NCBI GenBank assembly: GCA_034687125.1
Contig: JAQGBZ010000170.1
Coordinates: 1-64,000, forward strand
DNA: 64,000 nucleotides
Direction of reading: 5' to 3'
Source: Neelides folsomi
Lineage: Eukaryota; Arthropoda; Collembola; Neelipleona; Neelidae
Shown here: positions 24,573-36,997 of the stretch, piece after piece
Layout of the letters: every line of letters begins with the position of its first letter
Numbering within the stretch: position 1 is the stretch's first letter
Position numbers and translations under genes: made by a program
Notes under the pieces: model-generated
Databases searched by the model: none
What the model saw: the letters and a program-made list of their open reading frames with translations, nothing else
What the model was told of the DNA's origin: nothing

Positions 24573-27500
24573 TATGTAATATATAATTGTATGTATGGTA
24601 GTATTTGTATTATATATTGTAAATGAGATTATTTTAAATGATTTTAGTTGATGGGAAAATTGTTAGATTTGCCAGTGGTTTGGATAAAGATTTAAAGAGC
24701 AATTTCTCCTTGTCAAATTGCAATGTTTGAACGTTGAGTGTGAGAAAACCGCCGTGGCATTGCATAAAATCAATACTCATTTAAACTTCATACATTTAAA
24801 ACTATATAGATACATTATTATTATATTATAAAAGATATATTTTAAGTACAGTGACGTATAGTATATAATACTTATAATATAAGTAAATCTAACTAAGGGG
24901 AGCTCAATTTACTTTTCCCGTCAAGCTTGTCAAGAATGGGCTTAAATGACGTTACAATCTAAATCCAATTATACATTCCGTGACTCCAAGGGAGGTGCGG
25001 AGAGAAAACGAAAGTGATAAATTTCACTGAACCAAGGAATTCTATAAATCTTCAAATTCTTTATAAACAATCTTATAAACCTTTAACTCAAGAGTAATTA
25101 AAATTTTAAGATTTATTTAAGAAATCTCAAATTGTAACATTAAGGTTATGAATGAAATTTATTTATTTTTATACTCATTAAAAAAGTAATAAGACGGGAT
25201 TTTGTGCTTTGGGCTTTTGACCCAATTCTTGGACGCATTCTTTCAATTTAAGAATGTTGAATAAGTAGGGCGAAAATTGGAAATTCCTTCTAAATAGCTT
25301 ATGTTGCTTTAATGCTAACTAAAATACAAAAAATACATTATTGATACTATTATACTGCATAAATATAATATGGATGTATTATACGTAAGTGTGTATTTGT
25401 ATTCTGTATAAATACAATATATGTAAGTATCTGTATATATTTATGTCTGGAACTATAATATATACATATTAAATAGGTAATATTGTTAAATATGATAATT
25501 TATGCTTCATTTGTATTTTGTTTTTCAGCAAATATTTGTATTTGCAAATTTTGATGATTCTTTGAAAAACTCTGATCGAATAAAAAATAACTTTTTATTT
25601 ATATTTGGGATTGTTAGCGATATTTGGTTTCATGAATGTGAAGTTGAATATTAAATATTCCAGTTGAATTTCCATCTGAAGAGAGCTCAATTTATTGTAA
25701 TGAAATTTAGTAATGAAATTTAGCGTTTTCACTTTGGGATTCCAAATAGGAAACAATTGAATTTGATCCCTGTTTAATATTCAATTCCAATTCCCATCCA
25801 CCATCATAAACTGCGGTCCCACAATGAACATTTTAAATATTCGGATCGGAGCTCTAAAAACTCGGACTTGACCGGATTCTCTAATACAAACAAACATTTT
25901 CTCATCAAATGCCCAATTCACTCCACTTTTTAAATTCAGCTTTCCTGTGCCAATTGAAAGAGGCGACCATTTCAATTTTATTCAAACAACTTTCTCACCC
26001 AAAATAATTCTTAAAGGAACCATTGAAGGAGTAAATAACTATCTATCCAATATCTAACGTCTCTTATACATACGTAACGTATATGTATAACCGAACCTAA
26101 CCGAACCTAACTTTTACATAAATACCTATGTATATACATATATATTTAAGCATACAATTATAGTTTGGAGTAAATAAATACAGATATATGTAATATCTAT
26201 ATATATATGTATACAGTTAGATTACACATTATATATTTACTTATATTTGACATACGAACCGTGAATTGTCAAAGACGTGAGGTGGATTAAGAATTTCCTC
26301 AACTTCTTCCGCCTCGGTTCAGATTTGGAGTATTCATATTATTTCTCGGCTAAATTTTCGCCAGTTTGAATTCATATCATTTTCGCCAGTTTGAAATTTC
26401 TTATAAGGAAATGGCCGGAAGGAGAAAGTTAAATTCCGTTCTAAGTAAATCCCATTCACAATTTACTTCCCTCGTTCATCTTCCTTTTAACAATTTCAAA
26501 GGTTTAAAGTGGAGTTTAACTTTTTAAATATTCCAGAGGACTTAAAAACCTATTTAACAATTCCGATTCATATCGATTCGTTTCAATGGAATTCAATGCA
26601 ATTGAAATTAAGCTTTAAATTAAAATGTCAACTGTATCAGCTCAATATCAAAGTTTTCACATCACAGGTAATGAAATTTGAAATCTGATGCCAAGGTTAA
26701 TTTGAAAATAAAAATAATTTATTAATAGAACATTATTAAAAAAACTTTAATTTTGGAATTGCGAATTTAATGATTGTAAGTTTTCGTTAGACTTAATCCT
26801 TAAAGTAAATTGTTTTAAACCATTAACAACTTAGACATGGTTGGTTATTATTTTCTTGTGTGTACTTTAGTTCTTAAAGTGGAAAATGTGCAAAAGATAT
26901 TTATTTCTCTCTAATGGATCAAATAACGTAAGTGAAGGAATTTTCTTCAAGCTGGGTTGAATTTAATCCAAGACGAATGGTTTTATATAAAATCTCCTTT
27001 CAGATGAAATCCCTTCATAATATTCCCATTAGACTCTGCGTGGAGAAAAGACAGAAGTAATAAAATTGATATTAAGACACAACTTGTGTGTGTGTGTAAG
27101 TTATCCAACTCATAAAATCATTCAATCTTGAATTTCTTGAAAAAGTTGAAAGGTTTGCAATTTTCCCCAATACTTAATTTTGCCAAATTCTCAATTTTGC
27201 AAAATTCTTCAGTTGCAAAATTCTCCAGTAGTTCCGAAATTTGAAGTATTTTGATCCCAAGTGAAGGGAAATGTCATTTGGAGCACATTGGATGAAATGA
27301 AATTATGATAACCCCTTAAGTCCCTTTAACATCCATCTCCACTTAGCTCATCCACAGATATCTCTCTTAATCATACTTTGGATCACATCCGGCTGAATCA
27401 ATAAAGTTAATAAAAATAGAAAACAGATTGCTTTGTTTTTACACCACTTGCGTAAATTTGCTCCACTTTTCCCATTTTACTTTATTTAATACATTTTGTT

Positions 27501-29377
27501 ACATTGTGTTGCATAAGAGTCAATAGTTGAGTAAGTCAGTAGGTCGAGTGATGTAATAATAATAATATAAAGTTGTATGCGTAGACACTCACGCTGGAAT
27601 TCTCAAGGGAAATTCAATTCTTTTTCATATATAAAATATATCTTATACATATATCGAAAATATATCTAAAATATATCTAATATATGGTATTTTATATGTA
27701 TCTAATACACAAGTTAAGAATTTTCCTCTTTTTCGTACATTTCTTTGTTAAAGTCCATTCTCGTAAATATGACATTTGATTGAATCCACGCTGTCCAGCT
27801 CATGACAAATTCTTTGAGATTCGCAAGATTCACATATTTCTACGTGTAATTTAGTTGATGGAAACTTTTTTTGCTAAAACAAATCTTACCTTATATCTTG
27901 CTTTCAATGCAGTATATCTGTATTTTGTGTGTAGGCATATCATATTCTATCGAAGCTACAGTATGTACTATAGACTATATGTATGTTTGTATATACTTGT
28001 GTGGAATACAGATATTTATATTTTTTATATACAGTATGATTAACTTGTTATATAAAATGTTGAGTTATAAAACCTTTGTAAATATATGGTTGGCTTTGTT
28101 GAGACTTTGTCGTGTGGTATTTTACGACATCAAACTTTTGGGTGATTTTTGATCTTACTTGCATTTATCTGTGTAAGTAGATCAACATTATGGAATTCTT
28201 TACGATCAACCTTAAATACTATTTATCCATTAAAGGGCGTATGAAGAGAAAGTTGTAACTTTTGGACTCAAATTATTACTGCTGATTGCGAATTTTATGA
28301 TTCAATCCGTTGATTTTAATTTTATTATCATAAAAAAATACTTTTTTAAAAACCTACAATTTCCTTATTAAACCTTAAGTTTATTTAAGGAGAAATTATA
28401 CTACTTAAGACAGATACATAATATGCATATGGTACATACATACATACTAAATATATGTACTGTATATGAAGTATATGTAATAAATAACAAGTTTCTTTTC
28501 AAACATTTCATTCTTATAAAAACAATACAGAAATGTATACCGTATACAGATGTGTATTCATTATGACAGTTTCATATTTTTCATAAAACGCCATGTTGTA
28601 TGAAGTATGAACACAAAGATTTTATATAGTTACAATATAAGATTATTATATGGGTTTATACATTAAAAAATATAACGTTAAAAAATATGAACGTTAAGAT
28701 GTACAGAGTTTGTATAAAAGTTATATTGTATTAAAGCTAATCCTTCTTTTTTCATCAAAAATGGTAAGATGGAATTAATTCAGTTATTTTATCTGTATAT
28801 AAAGAAAGTTCCAAAAACGGGAAAAATTTAAAGCCCGGGCGAATGAATTATATCTCTGGAGTTCAAACGAACTTAAACCCCCTCTACTTTAATTTCACAA
28901 TTGGAAGAAGAAGAAAACGGGGGAAATCTCCATCATAAAATAAGAATTAACTACAAGCGGTTTCATGCTCCAGTGAAAAAAATTTTTATTACACTTTTCT
29001 TTATTAACATTTTCCTATAAATATATTAAAACCTTCGTTTTTTTATAAAGCAAGGTTTTTTTATATTAACTTTATATTAACAACTCTTATAAGAATTGCA
29101 CCATAAAGCTAAAAGACATTATCGTAAATTAGGGGAATTTTACTTTAACCACCTTCACTTTCAAGCTTTATTACATTCCTCCTTTTATCCATTTAAACCA
29201 AAGTGTGAAATTTAAAGACTCAGGAACAACTCCTTAAAACTAATTTATGGATACTTAATTAATTTTAATATAAATTGGTCTTTTATAATGATTGCGAACA
29301 AGTTAGTATTACAACAACAACAACTACATTATTTATTAGCCCATACATATAAAATCATATAATATACAGATTTAATA

Positions 29378-29454
29378 TACAGGGGCCATAAGTTACTTTC
29401 TTTTTTAAATAGACAATCGTATAAAAAAGAAAGCAACTTATGGCCCACCCTGTA
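29378..29454. mobile_element. Palindromic MITE copy
   Basis: TACAGGGGCCATAAGTTACT on the left (a short deletion removes part of GGGTGGGCC) and AAGCAACTTATGGCCCACCC then TGTA on the right, with the AATAGACAATCG centre. Confidence 0.85.
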
Positions 29455-30531
29455 TATATAATCCTAAGCTTGCATGCATGCTGTATATATTTATGATCTT
29501 ACCATTTTACATATTTGAGTATAATATTAATAAATTAATATATATGATACATTTATATAGTTAGTTAATTATATGAGTATTTTATGTATGATATCTAAGA
29601 TATAATATTTTCTATATCTATATATTTCTGGTCTGATCACCACATTTGTAATCCTTGGTGTGGAGTGTCTAAATGTGAACGTGAATCAAGTTGGTAAGTG
29701 GAGGGCGAGTGTTCCTGAAAGAGAACTCCAGCGGAGGAAATGATATCGGAGAAGAAAGTGATCATTAGCTTCACCAAACTTGTTGTGAGACCTCAAAGGA
29801 ACCTCCAAAAGATATTACCATTACCCCAAAGACGTGAGAGAAATATTGAAAACGTCCTCAGCCAGATGTGAATGCTTTTACCCTTTTAATTCCAAACGTT
29901 ACGTGTTTGTCGAGTTTGGGGAGATAAACCTTTCATAAACATTATAAACCTTTATTAAACATCATAATCCATACATAGAAAAGTGTATTTAACAATATGC
30001 TAATGTTATAATTTGCTCATACATAAATGCCAATAATGTAAAAACAGTATTTAAGATAGTAAGATAGGACACGTTTTCGGTTTTAGCTAATAGAGTTATG
30101 ATTAAATGTCGCATGAGTACACAGAAAAAACCCTTGAGCTGAATATTAAATAATCTGGGACATGATCGATGTTGGAAGCCGAAGAGGTAAAATTCGTTTA
30201 GCAAAAAAATAAAGTAGCTTTTCGCATTTTCGCTCTTCTCCATAGAATCCCTTTATTTAATTTTTCCTCTACTTTTAGACGACCCAATTTGATGAATGAA
30301 TTGAATGAGTTAAATCATTAGGAAATCATAGGATGGAAAATTCTTGTCAGCAAAATTAAATCTTTGTAGATAATTCTTTACATTTAAGCATTCACAGTAA
30401 AAGTATAAACCCACAGTAAAAGTATAAAAAACTCACCGTTAAAGTATATTTAAAATTCATAGTAAAAGTATATTTAAAAGAAAGTAAAAGTATATGCAAA
30501 AATTGTTAGTCAACTTTGGTATAAAATAAAT

Positions 30532-31202
30532 ATGGCCACTGAACCGGGGTTCATTTGCGATCTTACTGATGACATTGAATATGAGGGAATTGTTCCGAAT
30601 GTGAATCTTTTCCAAGAAGAGACCATTTGCTCTTATGAGGCCTTCAAGAAGCGAGTGGCGGAAATAGAAAAGGAAAATGAACAGAATCGCCAAGTCGTTT
30701 GCTTCTTCATGGGATCTCTCAATAAATATGGAAGAAGTTGGTGTCCATACTCAAACACATGTGAGAAAACTGAACCTAACCTAACTCAATATAACCGAAA
30801 AAACTGAACCTAACCTAACTTAATATGTTATTACTGAAAAACTGAATATATAAAATATCTGAATATATATAAAGTATGGATATAAGTATGTATATGGTAT
30901 ATGGTACATGTATGGTATATGTCAAAATGCTTTAATATTTCTGATGGTAAATTTCGATATTTTTTGAGTTTTCAGTAGAAGACGTGATTGATTATTTGAA
31001 AGGGCGTATGAAGCCGGAGTGTTACCTCCTTACTGTTCAAGTTGGATCAAAGAGCGAATGGAAAGATAAAACGAATCCTTTCCGCAAAGACAAATTGAAC
31101 ATCTCGCGCCTTCCAACTCTCCACGTACTCAACACAATAAAGAGGATCAGCGGACCAAAGACGTTTGATCTTCAAAGGATCATTACAATTTTTGAAGATT
31201 GA
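30532..31202 (+). CDS. TXNDC17 (TRP14)-like thioredoxin-fold protein
   Basis: Two exons, 30532-30760 and 30976-31202, give 151 aa. The family consists of small cytosolic disulfide/persulfide reductases with a WCPDC active site. The match to TXNDC17 is clear: FFMGSLNKYGRSWCP aligns with the family's FTGSKDxxGKSWCP, and VQVGSKSEWKD with NPFRK and SRLPTLHVL matches its VGxKPxWKDPxNxFRK and VPTL. It has about 25 extra N-terminal residues compared with the human protein. The second, resolving cysteine is replaced: residues 70-74 read WCPYS, so only Cys71 remains of the CxxC. The nearby Cys codon at 30760-30762 is lost by splicing at the GTGAGA donor. The protein may therefore be a monothiol enzyme or inactive. 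An AATAAA at 31515-31520 may be the poly(A) signal. Confidence 0.85.
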
Positions 31203-32055
31203 TGTTACAAAGCATTAAGTTAATTGGGATTGATGTTACAAAGCATCAAGTTAATTTGAAAACTTTATCATTACTAATACTTTTAAAAATTGTATTGATT
31301 TTTGTTACAATTACATTGTAAATTCAACATTAGATATTTTATACACTTAAAATTTACAATTAAATCAGTAAAATTCTTAAATCAATTAAATCAATAAAAT
31401 TTATAATTATTTTGGTACCTATATATATATCAATTAAATGGTACCTAATTAAATCAGTTAATCAGTCGAATTACGTCAGTTAAATCAGTTAAATTAAATT
31501 ATTCTTTGTTGTACAATAAAAATCACCGATTTAACATAAATGAATTTTAAAAATCGGATTTTAATAATTTAAAGGATAAGATATTGTATAAGATAGGATA
31601 AGATAAGCATTTGTATAAATTATAAATTATTTAGGATTGAATAAGAAAAAGAAAAAAAATTTTTCATCGTCAAATTTAAAATTCCACCATTTGAAAGTTT
31701 TCTTTCACACGTTTTGACGCACATATGGTTTTTGAGTTTGGAATATAAAGAGCCACTTTGGATCTTCTTCTTCTGAATTTTAAATATGAAAGGGAAAAAT
31801 TGGGCGAGATGAATTGAAGCCCAACATTCATACGAACAAAGTTTTACCATAAAAAAGGTCGAGAAATGATTCAAGTCCAACGTGTGGAAAGTGAACACGC
31901 CGTCTAATGGATTTTAATACATACACTCAAACTCATTTATCTTTTTTTGAGTTATAGACCCAAACTTAATAAGGCTACTTTATAATACCAATGGCTCAGT
32001 GAAACAATATAAGCCTATATATATAATACTATTAGTATTATACATATATACCATA

Positions 32056-32130
32056 TACAGGGTAGGCCATAAGTATCTTTCTATTTTAAATAATCGTATA
32101 AAAAGAAAGATACTTATGGCCCACCCTGTA
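32056..32130. mobile_element. Palindromic MITE copy
   Basis: TACAGGGTAGGCCATAAGTA then TCTTTCTATTTTAAATAATC on the left, and AAAGATACTTATGGCCCACC then CTGTA on the right. It ends four bases before the next transposable element begins. Confidence 0.85.
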
Positions 32131-32134
32131 CTTA

Positions 32135-32414
32135 AACCCAGTCCATTAAAAGGTCACACACGAGTTCAAATGATTAATTGAAGAGTGAAAGGCGGTGAAA
32201 GGAGATGTGTGACTTTTTATTGGACAAAATCAAGTTCCGAAAAATTGAAATTTTTAATTAACTTTTTCCCCAACAAAATCTTTCATGAAATGACTTGTGA
32301 TATTGTTTTACTTGATAACAAAGCATATTTAAGCCGGGTACCATTTAAATATTTAGCCGCCTCGAAAAAATATCTTTAGTTTGCCATTTGTGTAACCTTT
32401 TAATGGACTGGGTT
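32135..32414. mobile_element. 280-bp TA-flanked MITE with ~20-bp inverted ends
   Basis: AACCCAGTCCATTAAAAGGT at the left and ACCTTTTAATGGACTGGGTT at the right are exact reverse complements. TA lies outside both ends (32133-32134 and 32415-32416). A 64-codon open frame (32185-32379, +) fills most of the interior. I do not recognise its product, and it may be open by chance. Confidence 0.85.
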
Positions 32415-33330
32415 TACAAAAACTGTATATATATACCATATATTAGTCATATAACTCATATAACTCACCTATAGTATGTATATTACACCGATTTTTGCAA
32501 ACACTTCATAAGAATTTTCCAAAACGATTTTTTCGCTCGTTTTCTTCCTATTATTTTCTTTAGTGGAAAATTGCAGAGCGAATATTTATAATAGCTCCAT
32601 ATTACTTCAAGGACATATTGCATATTGTCATATTGCATATAAAACGTAATATCAAATTTAATATCAAGTTGTTTAGCAAATATTTATTAGAAGTGAGAAT
32701 CTTCGCCAGTAGATGAAGATAATGGTCGTCGTTGAATGGAATATTATACAGAGCTTTATTGTAATAGCACTTTTCTATAATAATAAGAAACCATTCTTTT
32801 TTCCAATTTCTCCTCTCGTTAATCATTCAGACTTTTTTACAAAAAAAGTTCAGTTTTTTATTTATTGGATCAATTGTTTTTCTATTGTTATGTATCATAT
32901 TGTTTATTTATTATATACATTCTTTATTTGTATAAAGTATGTGGGTTGTAACAATCGACCATGACATGATCTCTGACCTCATTATTTAACTTATGGTTAA
33001 ATAAATGGTTAAATAAATGTATCTAAGGAAAATTGAACAAAGGATTGAATTGTTATAAAAAAGTAATTGGGAATTTTAAATTAATTTTCCATGTTATAAT
33101 ATTATTTGTAAGGACGTTGATTGAGTTGTGTCATTTCGAATATACTTACGTAGTTTCACTAATTATTTTATTTACTAAATTGGAGCTCGAATCATAAATT
33201 TAACAAACAAAAGTTGTCAACAAGTGAAGAAATCAATTTATGACAATTGAAGTCCTTTAAAGTAATTTAAAACTTATTGTCGTTTGATATGCCAAATTGG
33301 TAAAAGAACTTTCAACACGTGAAATTTGTC

Positions 33331-33368
33331 CGAATTTGCCCGAATTTGCCCGAAATTGTCCGAATCGG
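33331..33368. repeat. Short 10-bp tandem repeat upstream of the TOG-domain gene
   Basis: Four imperfect copies of CCGAATTTGC run up to the ATG at 33370. The frame stays open through the repeat back to 33319 but has no upstream ATG in that stretch. Confidence 0.65.
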
Positions 33369-33369
33369 A

Positions 33370-36300
33370 ATGGAAGTGAATTGGAATTCAGTGGGAGAGA
33401 AAAGCGAAAAGAAAGGAAAACACCGAAGACCCGCAGTGATTGAAAAGTGTTGGTTTACATTTGGGAAGTTTACACGAAGGTTTCGATGTCTCGATTGCTT
33501 AAATATTTCCCAACTTCAGTTAATCGAAGAAGAAGGAAGAGAAATTTCGATCTTCAACAACTCCACTTTGGCTTCGCCGCTCCTTTGGGGAAACAAAAAA
33601 GAGTTGAATTTCAACCATGAAACATTCGACAGATTCGACACACAGCATGAGATCCACATTAGGAATGTCACTCCGTACCGAATTCGCCTTCGACGACGAG
33701 TTCCGAAAAAACAACCCATGATTCACAGAAGGACTTCAAGGACAAATCGGAGAGTTAAAAAACCAACTAAAATTAAATCTCTTCCAGAGATAAAAAAAGT
33801 AAAATTAAAGCTTACTTAATTAATCCTAATTTTTAATTTTAATTAATCTTTTAGTGTTAATTCGATAAAATCTTAGTTAAAAGTAACTTAAAGCTTTTAG
33901 TTAATTAAATTAAAGCTTAAGCTAATTAAAATTAAAATATTTTATTAAATTAAAGCTTAAGTTAATTCAAATTAAAACATTTAGTTAATACATAAAATTA
34001 AAACTTTTACAGATAATTAATTAAATTTAATTAATTTATTCAATTCAATCGTTTGTGAGTAAATCGCTATTTTTAGTACATTTTACGACTCGTTTTGAGG
34101 TTTATTAGTTAGAGTTAGATAATTACAGTTAAATAAAAGAGATATTAAGGATTTATTGATATGATAATGGATCATTTCCCAACTAGTCTCGTTCAGGATC
34201 ATTAGACAGTTTCATTCTGGAGGAATGTCATTCATATCCAAGTATCCGTAACGAAGTTCACAATTTGGAATGGGATTTTGCCAAAGCGGAATCCGCTCTC
34301 GCCCTCGCACAATTCTACGGAGTTCAAATACCTGAACATTTCGACTTCATTCACGATTCCCCAAAGGAAGAAAAACTTTTACAACCAACCGACCAAGACC
34401 TTCTTAACTGTTATTCGCCAAACGTCTTTGCAAAACATCAACAAGATGATGAAAAAACCTCCAATGATGAAAAAACAATCAACGATTTAATTTTAATCCA
34501 AGAACCTCAAATGGCTCAAATGACTCCGATGACTCCGATGAGACCGATGACTCAAATAACTCCAATGACCCCGATTCCGATGACTCCGATGAGAAACGAC
34601 CAAATGGAAATCGAGTTCTATGACATTGACCTTAACGACCCAACTGGCCAAAGTTATGAAAATAAACCTTTTTCTCCCATTGAGATCTCTTGGGTCGAAG
34701 AAGTTAACGAGATCAATTCCATCGAACCAGAAGAAGTGAAAAGACCAAAGAGCAAAAGAAAGCGCGTATTGATTCCATTAAAATCTGCGAGCATTGAAGA
34801 TTCCCAATGGTCGAGATATGAAATCATCCGATACGCGTCTGGAAAAAAGAATTTCAGTTCTTTAATGACCCCTCGACGCCAAGATTATTCCATTAGTTTC
34901 AAGTCCAGCCCTGATGTGGTTCCAAATGTTTGTTCTTGTCGACCTCCGTCGTTCTTTATTGCTCCTTGGGAAAGCGTTCCGCTCCTTCAATATAAAAGAC
35001 CCAAAGAACCTGTAGACAAAGTGACGCCCAAAGTCTTCACACTTCATGTCATTGGGGCCATGTCATGTGCTTTGTGTTGGTATACACCATATATAATATA
35101 TACCACCCGTATATTAAATATATAATTATACTGTATCTGTATGGTACATAAAATAAATAAAATTGTATTTATCAATTTATACACTAATTGAATTTTTCCA
35201 ATAAGGGACACAACTGATGCTTTTTCGGAAAAATTAATTCAATTGGCTCATGATCACAAAGACGCATTTTCGAAGAATGTCAATTGCTTGGTTTCAATTT
35301 TGGTGAGAAAGGTAAAGATACTTTATATGTATATACAGGGTGAGCCATAAGTAGCTTTCTTTTTTAAATAAAAATCGTACAAAAAGAAAGATACTTATGG
35401 CCCACCCTGTATATGAATATACTTATATGATATATATAGATATATTTGTATTTATATGAATTATATGGATTTATATTGATAGATTTGATATGATTGTTAT
35501 ATCAATTTATTTTTATAATGTGAATATATTCCAATTATTTTAATAAAAGAGAAATCGGAATAGAAAGTGAATGTGAAAGTGCAAAAATCTTTGAATGAAT
35601 TATTTTAGCTTTTCATTTTTATTGCAATTTCCTCCTAACTGCTTTTGGCTCCTTTCAATGACTATTTGCCTATTTGGTCCTCACAATGGCTATTTGCTAT
35701 ATATTCCACATTTACATATTTATATCTATAATCTTGGGGTTCTTGAGATTTTTGGAATTTGTTCAATTTGACTTCTAAACCATGATTTATATCCATTTAT
35801 ATCAATTTACATGAATTTATATGAATTTCTATATTTTGGATGAAAACATTTTGTATTCCTTCTGGTTCTCTAAATGTTCACTTCATTCAGCTCAATTCAA
35901 CTGAAGAATGAAAGTTGAATATTTGAATTATTGTGAATAATGCGAATTATTGCGAATAATGCGAATTATTGTGAATAATGTAAATAATGTGAATGTCATT
36001 AACATCATATTTTGACAATTGACACTCCTTAGAGGATAATAAATAATAATGGCAATTTCAATATTCCAGTTGAGTGATCCAAAACCGATGATTTCTGGTC
36101 CAGCGATTCGTGTGGCCCGGAATCTTATTGAGAGGCGCGAGAGGATCTTCGATCCTGTAAGTAAAATGTAATATATGGATTTATTCCTCCTCTTCATTCA
36201 CTTGCTAAAAATTTTATAGGAGACGGAACGGCTGGTGGGAACTCTCATAACCAAACTTGGAACTGGACTCGCCTTCATTGACTCTGAATGCCAAAATATC

Positions 36301-36997
36301 TTGGAGATCATCGTCAGAACTTCAAACCCCTTCAGACTATGCAAAATGCTCGTTAAGATTGGACAGGGGTGAAAAATATAAAAATATAATTAAAATTTAT
36401 AGCTTTTGGGAAGAAAAACATCAAAAAACCGTTTTTATTTATTCCCTCAATTTCTACTTTACCTAACTTAACCTAACCTAACCTAACCACACATATTTTA
36501 TTAAATAGCTCAAATATTTTATTGGGTGGATTTTAGATGTAAATCTTCTATTATGCGCCATGCAATTGGAACTTACATCAAAAAGACTCTCAGACTTATT
36601 GACCTCGAATATCATATTGGGGCCCATACCGGTGTGCGGAGATTTTCATCGTATGTGAAAATTCTATATAGTATATATAAATACAGTTTATATAAAGATT
36701 ACATAAAGATTATATAGAGATACATAACATGTATGGTACATTTAATATTTTTGTTGGTTTCACATCAGGGGACTTTTTGATGTTGTGGTGAGTTGTCTGA
36801 AAGAGAAAATCCCCAAGTCTCGGAGCGTGGGAAAAGAAATTGTGAGGATTTTGATGGATCATATTGGATTCTTTCAACTTATAATAATCTTTGTAAATGA
36901 AAAAGATCAAGGGATGATTCTGAAAGTGGTGAATGACATTCAAATGGGAAGGATCAAACGACCAAATAAAAATTGTTTTCAACGGAATTATAAATAA
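33370..36997 (+). CDS. Probable TOG-domain protein, TOGARAM/crescerin-like
   Basis: Exons in phase: 33370-33798, 34187-35079, 35206-35311, 36070-36156, 36220-36368, 36537-36650 and 36769-36997, giving 668 aa. TOGARAM proteins use TOG domains to bind tubulin in ciliary axonemes; a ciliary role here is only inferred. The N-terminal ~140 residues are strongly basic. Residues ~252-279 are an MTPM-type repeat. The C-terminal ~230 residues form alpha-helical HEAT-like repeats. KIGQGCKSSIMRHAIGTYIKK, SVGKEIVRILMDH and a final ILKVVNDI match the order and spacing of the last TOG domain of TOGARAM1. I see no further TOG domains, so the protein is much shorter than TOGARAM1. The join between exons 1 and 2 rests only on phase and splice sites; the first exon could belong to another transcript. 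The start at 33370 is the first ATG of an open frame. Confidence 0.6.
34505..34596 (+). repeat. Coding 9-bp minisatellite (ATGACTCCG, Met-Thr-Pro)
   Basis: Imperfect copies of ATGACTCCG, with ATGAGACCG and ATAACTCCA variants, encode MTPMTPMRPMTQITPMTP-like sequence in exon 2 of the TOG-domain gene. Confidence 0.8.
35334..35411. mobile_element. Palindromic MITE in an intron of the TOG-domain gene
   Basis: TACAGGGTGAGCCATAAGTA and AAGATACTTATGGCCCACCC then TGTA are inverted arms around TAAATAAAAATCG. It lies 22 bp downstream of a splice donor. Confidence 0.85.
35928..35993. repeat. Tandem, self-complementary GAATAATGCGAATTATTG repeat
   Basis: About three units alternate GAATTATTG and GAATAATG with single-base changes, making a local direct and inverted repeat in intron 3 of the TOG-domain gene. 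Confidence 0.7.
36459..36488. repeat. Interstitial telomere-like CCTAA repeat
   Basis: The run CCTAACTTAACCTAACCTAA then CCTAACC is the complement of TTAGG, the usual arthropod telomere unit, with about five units. It is in an intron of the TOG-domain gene. Shorter similar runs occur at 13125-13145, 26093-26110, 30774-30822 and 17262-17275. Confidence 0.75.

Larger units (their letters stand above)
19245..30531. other. 11.3-kb gene desert
   Basis: There are no open frames with coding character, recognisable domains or coherent splice series on either strand. Contents: a TA-flanked MITE (20430-20740), a decayed Tc1/mariner element (22323-22886), palindromic MITE copies at 24493 and 29378, a GA microsatellite near 22203-22221, a GT run near 27085-27096, and abundant ATACATA/TATATA low-complexity DNA. 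The part just upstream of 30532 should contain the promoter of the TXNDC17-like gene. Confidence 0.6.
31203..33369. other. Gene-free stretch with two adjacent MITEs
   Basis: This is AT-rich DNA without supported genes. It contains runs of AATCAGTTAAATCA-like low-complexity sequence (31370-31500), a palindromic MITE (32056-32130) that abuts a different MITE (32135-32414), and a short 10-bp tandem repeat right before the next gene (33331-33368). Confidence 0.55.

Noticed and set aside
27855..28152. Overlapping hydrophobic open frames of 62 and 93 codons
   Set aside because: Tyr/Ile/Cys-rich AT-driven composition, no conserved motif and no splice context.
29650..29870. Moderately GC-rich stretch that looked like a possible exon
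   Set aside because: All three plus-strand frames are interrupted within ~40 codons and no paired splice sites give a coherent protein.
33319..33369. Upstream extension of the TOG-domain first exon to 33319
   Set aside because: The extension starts at GTG, which is not a normal nuclear start, and consists of the CCGAATTTGC tandem repeat; the first ATG is at 33370.
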